From Lachnoclostridium sp. UBA1241 (GTDB taxonomy: Bacteria; Bacillota; Clostridia; Lachnospirales; Lachnospiraceae): a DNA stretch of 7,087 bases. The stretch spans positions 3,298-10,384 of the forward strand of contig DBWJ01000070.1 in NCBI GenBank assembly GCA_002308955.1, read 5' to 3'. Positions 1 through 5,756 of the stretch are shown here, piece by piece (within the stretch, counting starts at the first letter, position 1; every line of letters begins with the position of its first letter). The position numbers and the translations under genes are program-made. The notes below the pieces were generated by a model. That model was not told the origin of the DNA. It was given only the letters and a program-made list of their open reading frames with translations, and ran no database searches.

Positions 1-656
1 TCACATTTGCCGATCTTCGTGCCGTCCGTGAGGCAGATATCGAAATGATAAGCCGGCACAAACTGCTTCGCCGGGTCTGCGTCGGCCGTATGATCAAGCT
101 GCAGGAAGATTTCCTCGTCCCGCAGGTCTTCAACCGGCAGGAACGTCTCACCCTCCGTAAGTTCTACGGTCATGATGTGTCTCGTCGGCCAGAACTCGTA
201 CAGGTACAGTCTGCTCACTTTGCCGGCAAATGAGACGAATTCGTCCATCACCGTCTTAAGCGCGTCCCGGATCACCTCTTTTTTGTCAATCAAAAGCGTG
301 TTATGAGCCGACCAGTTGTAAATGTCGCGGTTATCGCGGAAGCAGTCTTTTAACGAAAGAATCTCCGGCGTGATCTCGGGCGCAAGAAACATTACCGCGT
401 TGTCTCCGAGGGTGAACAGCCCGATATGATTAAACTCCGCCCTCGCCTCGCGGTGCGTCTTGGCAACCCGCATCAAGCGCTCCTTCAATTCCTCTTCCCG
501 GCTCGTGTCATACGACCCGAGCGTAAAATGCATCGGTATCCCGTTCGTCTGCGTGCCGTTAAACCCTTTATCAAACAGGCTTTGTTGCAAAGCCGAAAGC
601 TTCTGCTCCGTCTCGTCATCGTAGCCCGCTAAAACGTATAAATTCCTGTCTGCCAT
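1..656 (-). CDS. 2H phosphoesterase (2'-5' RNA ligase-like) with fused GNAT-like domain, C-terminus cut by window edge
   Basis: The reading frame starts at the ATG at 656, runs 218 codons and leaves the window without a stop; the TCA at bases 1-3 is out of frame. An AAGGGG Shine-Dalgarno lies 7 nt before the ATG. Two HxT motifs mark the 2H phosphoesterase fold: H43-F-T45 (in MHFTLGSY) and H118-N-T120 (in SAHNTLLI), about 75 residues apart. In this superfamily the paired histidines act on 2',3'-cyclic or 2'-5' phosphodiesters of RNA or small nucleotides, usually in the cytosol. After about residue 168 the sequence changes character. The stretch around 199-218 (FVPAYHFDICLTDGTKIGKC) resembles strands 2-3 of a GNAT acetyltransferase, so a second domain probably continues outside the window. 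The 2H assignment is firm. The GNAT assignment rests on a short segment recalled from family sequences. The substrate is unknown. Confidence 0.8.
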   Translation of the reverse strand, partial: MADRNLYVLAGYDDETEQKLSALQQSLFDKGFNGTQTNGIPMHFTLGSYDTSREEELKERLMRVAKTHREARAEFNHIGLFTLGDNAVMFLAPEITPEILSLKDCFRDNRDIYNWSAHNTLLIDKKEVIRDALKTVMDEFVSFAGKVSRLYLYEFWPTRHIMTVELTEGETFLPVEDLRDEEIFLQLDHTADADPAKQFVPAYHFDICLTDGTKIGKC

Positions 657-737
657 AGCTGTTCCCCTTAACTGCCGAATCTTTCACATTTTCCGTTCAT
701 CCGTAACCACAGCTCATATAGTGATATCCCGTTTCTC

Positions 738-1484
738 CTATCTCCGCACGACCGTGCAGTCCTTCACATACTCGCCGTACTTGCTCATAAAGTCGTTGTA
801 CTCGTCCTCCTCGGTGATCCACACGATTGCCCACACCGTATCGATGCCGAGGTTCTCATAAACCTTGTGACGATGGTTTCCGTCGTTGAGTTCGAACTCA
901 CCGTCCACATAGTGAACGATGATGGGCGGCATCTCGGTGCCGGCCCCGATTACCTTCGTGAGTGCCTCAATCTTATGGTTCCACCAGCCCTCGTCAATCC
1001 GGTATTTCATGGTCTCCTCGGGCCCGGCGCACCGGTGAAAAAACGAGAGCGGGAACTTCGCCGGACTGATGAAATACCGGTCGAACAGTTTCAACCCGTC
1101 GGAGAACGGAATGTTCCGTCCTTCCTCGTTTAGATACAAATGTACCCATGCGTCCGTCTTCTCGGCCTTGCCGTATTCCAATGCGGACGTGAGCGTAGCG
1201 CTGTACTTTAACATAGCTGCCTCCTTCTTACTGTAAACAATTCGTTTGATGGTATCGTAAGAAAGCGCATACTGCTCCGCCAGCTCATCAATCGTTCTGC
1301 CCCCCTGAAAAGCCTCTTTGATTGCGGCGTTCCGCTCGCGGATGTAACTCTGGTATCCCGAGGTCTCGCCCCAGTCTTTTTTCTCCACGCCTGCAGGTAC
1401 GTAGATAGTCTCCCCCGAAACATACTTCTGAATCTGCTTCAGGAGATTTTCCGGAAAAATGTCTTTCGCATTTCGGTATCCCAT
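738..1484 (-). CDS. Two-domain protein: CD3324/Mor-like HTH plus ParB-like domain
   Basis: This 248-residue protein has two parts. Residues 1-90 (MGYRNAKDIFPENLLKQIQ onward) look like the CD3324/Mor-type family: a short helix pair, an IYVP strand, then a helix-turn-helix at about 63-85 (TIDELAEQYALSYDTIKRIV). Residues about 110-248 resemble a ParB/sulfiredoxin-like domain. They contain MPPIIVHYVDGEFELNDGNH, with the DGNHRH signature at 201-206, followed by a helix and an AIVWI strand. In ParB-like folds this loop carries the nucleotide or phosphate site. An in-frame ATG two codons upstream (1490) lies only 2 nt from AGGAGG, whereas 1484 lies 8 nt away and matches the family N-terminus, so I chose 1484. 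A DNA-binding or nucleotide-dependent regulatory role is inference. The gene sits 81 nt before the 2H-GNAT gene, with no terminator between them. Confidence 0.8.
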   Translation of the reverse strand: MGYRNAKDIFPENLLKQIQKYVSGETIYVPAGVEKKDWGETSGYQSYIRERNAAIKEAFQGGRTIDELAEQYALSYDTIKRIVYSKKEAAMLKYSATLTSALEYGKAEKTDAWVHLYLNEEGRNIPFSDGLKLFDRYFISPAKFPLSFFHRCAGPEETMKYRIDEGWWNHKIEALTKVIGAGTEMPPIIVHYVDGEFELNDGNHRHKVYENLGIDTVWAIVWITEEDEYNDFMSKYGEYVKDCTVVRR

Positions 1485-1492
1485 AGCCATCG

Positions 1493-1498
1493 CCTCCT
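1493..1498 (-). promoter_or_regulatory. Ribosome binding site that decides the start of the HTH/ParB-like gene
   Basis: AGGAGG reads on the minus strand 8 nt before the ATG at 1484 but only 2 nt before the ATG at 1490. The spacing favours the inner ATG, which also removes two residues absent from typical family N-termini. Confidence 0.75.
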
Positions 1499-1562
1499 TA
1501 CAGGCAACACTTTACTGTATTTCTACGGATATTACTATGCCGCAAACGCTTCCCAAGCATTC

Positions 1563-1600
1563 TTGACACAAGTTACACTGGGGACGATTCCGTTTGTCAA
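1563..1600. repeat. REP-like imperfect inverted repeat (possible RAYT/Y1-transposase-associated element remnant)
   Basis: The element is bounded by a perfect 6-bp inverted repeat, TTGACA at 1563-1568 and TGTCAA at 1595-1600. The core reads ACTGGGGACGATTCCG on the plus strand. From memory, short repeats with a GGGGACGGTTC / GAACCGTCCCC core and TGACA/TGTCA ends occur in many copies in Clostridia and are linked to Y1 (REP-associated) transposases. This copy differs at several positions, so it would be a degenerate one. It lies in the largest intergenic gap of the window. Copy number cannot be seen here. The same bases also carry a promoter-like sequence. Confidence 0.45.
1572..1600 (-). promoter_or_regulatory. 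Candidate sigma-A promoter for the HTH/ParB-like and 2H-GNAT genes
   Basis: On the minus strand there is a perfect -35 box TTGACA (1600-1595), a 17-nt spacer and TGTAAC (1577-1572), which matches TATAAT at four of six positions. It lies about 90 nt upstream of the ATG at 1484 and within the largest gap, where a new transcript would be expected. The -35 box coincides with one arm of the REP-like inverted repeat, so the match could be incidental. Confidence 0.4.
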
Positions 1601-1628
1601 ATTATATCGTGCCGTCAGAGCCAATCCC

Positions 1629-2696
1629 TCACATTGCGCTCAGTGCTTCCGAAATTTCCGCTGCCTTCCGCTCGATCTCGCGGCATATGTTCGTGCGCCA
1701 GAATGCGAAACGAAGCAGGTCGTTTCGGTTCTCCGATTTCGTGACAAGAAATTCCTTGTATCCGTATGAGCTCTGCGAAAGCTGATAAATGTAGACATAC
1801 GGCATCGCCGTAAGGTCGCGCCTGGTAAGCGGCGCGTACTTTCGGTACTCGCTCACGTACGAAACGAAATCCGCCGTGTCAAACGGCGCGCCGTCCTGAC
1901 ACGCTCCGCCCGACTGCACGTAGGAGCGCATAATCTCCCACACGGCGGGCAGGCACATTGCGGCCGAAAAATCGATGACTGCCTTCACGCGGTCACCGTC
2001 ACAGATCAACTGGCACGCGGTATAGTCACCGTGCGTCGGCGTGTAGGTGATGCCGTCAAAGTATTGTCTCCACTGCGGGAGCTTTCTCACCAGGTCCTTC
2101 TTGTAAGTAAGGTCTGCGCGGATGCGGGAAATGGTACGGAGAAGATTTATGTCGCGGATCGGGTTAGTATCGGACGGCACATCGTTCACTCCGCTATCGT
2201 CGAGTACGCGAAGAAGCTTATCAAACTTTGCAACCGCATCCTCTACAGAGAAACTCGAAAGCCACTGCTCGTCCATCCCGCGTTTCATCGGATAATCCTT
2301 AAGTGCGGCATGTAACATCCCGAGGTACTTTGCGCTCTCTTTAAAAAGCGGTTTCGGCAGGTCGTTCAGATACGTTTCGCCTTCAATGTACTCCTGCACA
2401 CTGATGATGCGGCCTTCCGCCTCAGTGCAGACTTCCCCGGCCGTTGTCTTCAGAAACCGCGCCACCGGGAAACCTTTCCCCGTCAGGTACTCCGTCACTG
2501 CCGTCTCCTGCTCGACTTCCGCCCGTGCAATCTCGCTCTGGTACTCTTTCAGGAAGTATGTTCCCTCAGCGCACCGGACACGGAAGCAGTTGGCGGAACC
2601 AATCGGCAGCTTATTACTTTCAAGCATCGTAAGCCCGTAGCATTTTACGATATCGCGAATCCGGTTTTCATTCAGAATACTCTTCTCTAGTGACAT
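1629..2696 (-). CDS. APH/HSK2-fold small-molecule kinase (phosphotransferase family)
   Basis: This 355-residue protein has the order of motifs of an aminoglycoside-phosphotransferase-fold kinase. These are a nucleotide-binding lobe with F48-L-K50 and glutamates at 60-64 on the next helix, a hinge VQEYIEG (100-106), the catalytic loop HGDYTACQ (222-229, base D224) and the metal-binding VIDF (240-243, D242). The usual metal-binding Asn of HGDxxxxN is Gln229 here. Members phosphorylate aminoglycosides, choline, homoserine, methylthioribose or spore-coat-linked substrates; nothing here picks one, and a resistance role should not be assumed. A GTG at 2711 would extend the frame by five residues. 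ATG 2696 has GGAAGGA six nt upstream and is preferred. The start overlaps the glycosylase stop by 10 nt, which suggests translational coupling. Confidence 0.88.
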   Translation of the reverse strand: MSLEKSILNENRIRDIVKCYGLTMLESNKLPIGSANCFRVRCAEGTYFLKEYQSEIARAEVEQETAVTEYLTGKGFPVARFLKTTAGEVCTEAEGRIISVQEYIEGETYLNDLPKPLFKESAKYLGMLHAALKDYPMKRGMDEQWLSSFSVEDAVAKFDKLLRVLDDSGVNDVPSDTNPIRDINLLRTISRIRADLTYKKDLVRKLPQWRQYFDGITYTPTHGDYTACQLICDGDRVKAVIDFSAAMCLPAVWEIMRSYVQSGGACQDGAPFDTADFVSYVSEYRKYAPLTRRDLTAMPYVYIYQLSQSSYGYKEFLVTKSENRNDLLRFAFWRTNICREIERKAAEISEALSAM

Positions 2697-3166
2697 AGTA
2701 TTTCCTTCCACGCCTCAATAAGCCGTTCCACGCTCCAGGCCGCATTGGCCGGGCTCGTCGACGGCAGGCAGATTGCAGGCCGGCCGATCTTCGGCTCGGT
2801 GTACTTTTGATGATAGGCGTACGCGGTTTTGCCGTTCACGAAGATGGCCCGAATATCCGCTGCGTTGAGAATAACGCTCAGGTCATTGGCCGTCACGTTA
2901 CGGATGCTCGCGTCCGAAGACCCGACGATGTCGCACGAACCGATAACGTCCCAAACCGCAATGCGGTTTCGAAGCAGGAAAGACCTTTTCTCTTCAATGC
3001 TCTGCGGCGCATCTTCCGCGAAAAGCGCCGCCGTCACCTTCCAGAACCGGTTCTGCGGGTGCCCGTAGAAAAATCCCTGCTCCCGCGATTTGACAGACGG
3101 AAAGCTCCCGAGTATCAGAACCCGGGAGTTCTCATCAAAAACCGGCGGAATCGGATGAAGAATCAT
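2687..3166 (-). CDS. Uracil-DNA glycosylase superfamily protein, hypoxanthine-DNA glycosylase (family 6) type
   Basis: This 159-residue protein carries the signatures of the UDG-superfamily branch that removes deaminated bases, chiefly hypoxanthine (deoxyinosine), from DNA. They are LILGSFPSVKSREQGFFYGH (17-36), then P37-Q-N39-R-F-W42, and the second motif LPSTSPANA (134-142). Asn39 sits where family-6 enzymes have their catalytic Asn. The length is normal for this compact family and both motifs are intact, so the protein is probably active. The ATG at 3166 has AAAAGG 6 nt upstream. It follows the tRNA-editing gene by 39 nt. The kinase Shine-Dalgarno lies inside its last codons and the kinase ATG overlaps its stop. 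Family assignment is firm; preference for hypoxanthine over uracil is taken from the family, not visible here. Confidence 0.92.
   Translation of the reverse strand: MILHPIPPVFDENSRVLILGSFPSVKSREQGFFYGHPQNRFWKVTAALFAEDAPQSIEEKRSFLLRNRIAVWDVIGSCDIVGSSDASIRNVTANDLSVILNAADIRAIFVNGKTAYAYHQKYTEPKIGRPAICLPSTSPANAAWSVERLIEAWKEILCH
2703..2709 (-). promoter_or_regulatory. Ribosome binding site for the APH-fold kinase, inside the glycosylase gene
   Basis: GGAAGGA lies 6 nt before the ATG at 2696 and within the last codons of the upstream glycosylase. It supports ATG 2696 over the GTG at 2711, which would place this site inside the kinase coding sequence. Confidence 0.6.
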
Positions 3167-3205
3167 AGCACACCTTTTCCTTTCGCTCTCATAGCATGCC
3201 GCCGC

Positions 3206-3751
3206 TCAGTCCTCCCCGACCAGGTGCACCGTCTTGTACGCGTGCCCGGTTGCCGGCAGGAACTTCTCAACGATGTCGGCCGTCCGGATCTTTAAACTCG
3301 ACGTGCACACGCACGGGTGACAGCCGATGTACTCGTCCTTAAGGACGTCCTCGTCGATGAGCAGCTGCACGTTGTGCCCACGGTCGTTCATCAGCCCCAT
3401 GATGCTGACGGCTCCCGGCTCAATGTCGAGATACCTAAGCATATCCGCAGGCTCGGCAAAGGAAAGCCGCGCGCTGTTGATCTGCGCCGACAGTTCCTTC
3501 GTCTTGAACTTCTTGTCACCCGGCATCATCAGCAGGTAAAACGCCGTCTTCTGCCGGTTGCACAAAAACAGATTCTTACAGATGATCACGCCGAGCACGG
3601 CATCAATCACATTGCACGCTTCCATGTTGTCGGCGCGCTCGTGGTCCGTCCGTTTATAGGAAATCCCAAGCCCGTCCAGATAATCATACGTCCGCACCTC
3701 ACGCGGCAGTCTTTCCGCCGCGTCCGCGGGTCTCCCGTCATATAACTCCAT
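3206..3751 (-). CDS. Prolyl-tRNA editing protein, YbaK/ProX (PrdX, ProXp-ala) family
   Basis: This 181-residue stand-alone editing domain belongs to the family that hydrolyses mischarged Ala-tRNA(Pro) made by prolyl-tRNA synthetase, acting in the cytosol. Visible conserved elements are the N-terminal MELYDGRP, TDHERADNMEA, GVIICKNLFL with the family's invariant lysine at K59, NSARLSF (92-98), GLMND (119-123), the strand VQLLIDEDVL and the GCHPCVCTSSL loop (143-153). Family members I recall read HPxxNT in this loop; Cys149 replaces the Asn. The frame opens upstream at ATG 3778, but GGAG lies 6 nt before ATG 3751 and family proteins begin at MELYxGRP, so 3751 is preferred. No prolyl-tRNA synthetase or proline reductase gene is nearby, so its partner must be elsewhere. 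Confidence in family is high. Confidence 0.93.
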   Translation of the reverse strand: MELYDGRPADAAERLPREVRTYDYLDGLGISYKRTDHERADNMEACNVIDAVLGVIICKNLFLCNRQKTAFYLLMMPGDKKFKTKELSAQINSARLSFAEPADMLRYLDIEPGAVSIMGLMNDRGHNVQLLIDEDVLKDEYIGCHPCVCTSSLKIRTADIVEKFLPATGHAYKTVHLVGED

Positions 3752-3757
3752 TCTATA

Positions 3758-3761
3758 CTCC
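3758..3761 (-). promoter_or_regulatory. Ribosome binding site that decides the start of the tRNA-editing gene
   Basis: GGAG sits 6 nt before ATG 3751. The alternative ATG at 3778 has only a GGAG 3 nt away, which is too close to work well. Confidence 0.5.
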
Positions 3762-3811
3762 GATTGTTTTATTCTCATAAGCTCCGCGGCCGGTTCCCGG
3801 GCGCTGTTGGC

Positions 3812-4786
3812 TTAATACCCGATATCCCTAAGCACGCGGTCAATCAGTTCCGCGTTCTTTACGGAGAATGCGGACGTCACCTTCGGCTTCTCTCCGAACA
3901 GGATGCAGCGGCTCAGCTGGTCAATCTCGAGGGAGTAGTTCTGCGGAACGAAAACCTTCCGCTCCGTCACGCCGTCCACGTTGAAAATCTTATAGCTCAC
4001 CTCGCCCTGCTGGTTGTACTCGACATCCGAACGGATGGAGCCCTTCGTGCCGTGCACGAACAGCCGGTCGTAACGCGAGTTCGTGTTCTGCCCGAGCACC
4101 ATGCCGACATTGAACGCCGCCCGCGCGCCGTTTGCGAAGCGGATTACGCCCGTTGTCGAAAAATCCACACCCAGCTCGGAAAATTCCGCAGCCGCCTTCA
4201 CGTACTCCGGCTCCGAATCGATCAACGACAGGATCATCGTCGTGCAGTAGCAGCCGAGGTCGTACATTGCTCCGCCGCCGAGCTCCTTATGCAGCCGGAA
4301 ATCCTCCTTATAGCCCTGCGTCACGAACGCCGTATCGATATAATCGACGTCGCCGATGATACCGCTCTGCACGTCCTTTTTAAGAGACTCCACATAAGGG
4401 CTGTGCAGATATGCGTACGCCTCCATCAGGTTGACGCCGCATGCTTCCGCGGTGGCGTACATCTCACGGGCTTCCGTCGCATTTAACGCCATAGGCTTTT
4501 CGCAGAGCACGTGCTTGCCGGCCTGCAGCGCCGCCTTTACCCATTTCAGGTGGATGTCGTTCGGGAGCGGAATGTAAACCGCCTGCACTTCCTTGTCCGC
4601 GAGAAGCTCGTCATAGCTTCCGTAGGCCTTCTGAAAGCCGAATTTCCCGGCGAACAGCTTCGCCTTCTCCGGGTTTCTTCCGGCAATCGCGTACATGTCG
4701 CAATACTGTGCCAGCTTCATTCCGGGAATCGTGCCCCAGCTCGCCACGTTGGCCGTCCCGAGAATGCCCCATTTTACTTTTTCCAT
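3812..4786 (-). CDS. Gfo/Idh/MocA family NAD(P)-dependent oxidoreductase
   Basis: This 324-residue protein has an N-terminal Rossmann fold with GILGTANVA (7-15), the strand end AIAGRNPEKA (33-42), VYIPLPNDIH (70-79) and the family hallmark CEKP (95-98), whose Lys97 is the conserved catalytic lysine. The C-terminal alpha/beta domain starts near 122 and carries GGGAMYDLGCY (170-180), with D176 and Y180 in the positions of the active-site Asp and His/Tyr. Overall it is closest in feel to the dihydrodiol-dehydrogenase/glucose-fructose-oxidoreductase branch. Such enzymes oxidise or reduce sugars, inositols or related polyols; the substrate cannot be read from sequence and no sugar transporter or kinase cluster adjoins it. 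AAAAGG lies 7 nt before the ATG at 4786. Length is normal and motifs are intact. Confidence 0.93.
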   Translation of the reverse strand: MEKVKWGILGTANVASWGTIPGMKLAQYCDMYAIAGRNPEKAKLFAGKFGFQKAYGSYDELLADKEVQAVYIPLPNDIHLKWVKAALQAGKHVLCEKPMALNATEAREMYATAEACGVNLMEAYAYLHSPYVESLKKDVQSGIIGDVDYIDTAFVTQGYKEDFRLHKELGGGAMYDLGCYCTTMILSLIDSEPEYVKAAAEFSELGVDFSTTGVIRFANGARAAFNVGMVLGQNTNSRYDRLFVHGTKGSIRSDVEYNQQGEVSYKIFNVDGVTERKVFVPQNYSLEIDQLSRCILFGEKPKVTSAFSVKNAELIDRVLRDIGY

Positions 4787-4818
4787 AATGTTACCTTTTC
4801 CTTGTTTCTTTGTAAGAT

Positions 4819-4839
4819 ACCACGCCGTTGCCGGCGGGT
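4819..4839 (-). other. Stable GC-rich stem-loop with GCAA tetraloop between the MBL and Gfo/Idh/MocA genes
   Basis: On the minus strand, ACCCGCCG pairs with CGGCG-T-GGT (8 bp with one bulged T) and closes a GCAA tetraloop of the GNRA type. It begins a few bases after the MBL stop codon. The sequence that follows (ATCTTACAAAG) has no U-tract, so it is not a classical intrinsic terminator. It could protect or process mRNA between the two genes, or be a weak terminator. Confidence 0.45.
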
Positions 4840-4846
4840 GAGAACC

Positions 4847-5719
4847 TTACTCCGTTACCGTATCCCCGGCGTGCGCGTAACTCAGTTGTTCGCCGAGAAT
4901 CTCCTTCATAGCCTCGTATGCCGGAACACCCGTGCAGTGACAGGTCACCAGCTTTGTCCGGTACGACTTAAGTTTCCGCGCCGTGCTGAGTACCTCCGAC
5001 AGCTCCGCCTCGCTGTACGGCGTCTTCTTCATCAGGTGGAAGCCGCTGATCGCAATATCCGGGTCGCTTCCGTACCGCTCGCGGTAGGCGTCGAGTATGC
5101 TCAATATCCCGTTGTGCGCGCAGCCGGACAGAAGCACGTGCTTCCCTTCCGCCGAAATCACAAGGCAGTGCTCGTGGCGGAAATCGTCCCGGATGTAAGT
5201 ATCCCCGGTCCGAAGCAGCAGATTTTTGTTCGAAAACGGAAGGCTGTGACTCCGGTTCCGCACCGTGAAGACCGACAGCTCTTCATCAATTGTCAGGTCT
5301 CCTTCGGCAAATGTAACACGCCCCGACTCCGCAATCCGCGGATCGATTCCGATATAGCGGTACCGGCCGCCGGGCGCGTACACGGCGCCGGTTACGGTTC
5401 CGTTGCCCGGCGCGTCCTCGCCGTCATCTGCGTAGTAGGCCTTCGTCGCCGAGCGCTGCATATAAACCTTTGCGTTCCGGTTAATCTCCAGAAATGAAAG
5501 GATTCCGCCCGAATGGTCATAATGCCCGTGGCTCAATACGACCGTGTCGACCTTCGAAAGGTCGATTCCGAGCCGCCCTGCGTTCCGGAGCGTCTCATCG
5601 GACGGCCCGAGATCTAAAAGCAGCTTATGTTTCGGCGTCTCCACATAAAAGGAAAGGCCGTGGGCGGCCGTGCAGCCGCTTGCGCCCTCCGTGTTCTCAA
5701 TTAAACAGATAATTCTCAT
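4847..5719 (-). CDS. MBL-fold metallohydrolase, COG1237 type
   Basis: This 290-residue metallo-beta-lactamase-fold protein has the metal motif SHGHYDHSGG (63-72; H64, H66, D68, H69), HEHCLVI (182-188), SGCAHNG (198-204, ligand H202), SGFHL near 225-229 and the C-terminal TCHCTG (259-264). The combination of CAHNG, GFHL and HCTG is typical of the COG1237 group. That group includes archaeal proteins acting on dihydropterin ribofuranosyl-aminobenzene phosphate, but bacterial members are mostly uncharacterised, so no substrate is proposed. It has no signal peptide and is probably cytosolic. The frame extends 10 residues upstream to 5749, but that ATG has AGG only 2 nt away. ATG 5719 has GGAGAG 5 nt upstream and opens directly into the first strand (MRIICLIENTEG), so it is preferred. 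Confidence 0.92.
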   Translation of the reverse strand: MRIICLIENTEGASGCTAAHGLSFYVETPKHKLLLDLGPSDETLRNAGRLGIDLSKVDTVVLSHGHYDHSGGILSFLEINRNAKVYMQRSATKAYYADDGEDAPGNGTVTGAVYAPGGRYRYIGIDPRIAESGRVTFAEGDLTIDEELSVFTVRNRSHSLPFSNKNLLLRTGDTYIRDDFRHEHCLVISAEGKHVLLSGCAHNGILSILDAYRERYGSDPDIAISGFHLMKKTPYSEAELSEVLSTARKLKSYRTKLVTCHCTGVPAYEAMKEILGEQLSYAHAGDTVTE

Positions 5720-5724
5720 ATGCC

Positions 5725-5730
5725 CTCTCC
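5725..5730 (-). promoter_or_regulatory. Ribosome binding site that decides the start of the MBL-fold gene
   Basis: GGAGAG lies 5 nt before ATG 5719. The longer frame from 5749 has a Shine-Dalgarno only 2 nt from its ATG, so it is less likely to be used. Confidence 0.55.
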
Positions 5731-5756
5731 GATAATCCTGTACCGGCATTTCCTGA

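Noticed and set aside
738..1484. ParB chromosome or plasmid partition protein
   Set aside because: There is no ParA partner, no parS-like palindrome and no central ParB HTH arrangement; only the nucleotide-binding-like module is shared.
1629..2696. Aminoglycoside resistance gene
   Set aside because: The fold matches, but no substrate-specific motif or mobile context is present and the HGDxxxxN Asn is changed. A generic kinase call is safer.
3790..3800. GC-rich CCGG-TTC-CCGG hairpin between the oxidoreductase and editing genes
   Set aside because: The stem is only four base pairs and no U-tract follows on the minus strand, so a terminator call is not supported.
3764..4486. Long plus-strand open frame (240 codons)
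   Set aside because: It lies almost wholly opposite the Gfo/Idh/MocA gene, is rich in Arg/His/Val as antisense shadows of GC-biased genes are, and has no recognisable motif.
4511..5497. Plus-strand open frame of 328 codons
   Set aside because: It is antisense to the oxidoreductase start and the MBL gene, both of which have intact motifs and good ribosome binding sites. Its composition is shadow-like and it spans a gene boundary.
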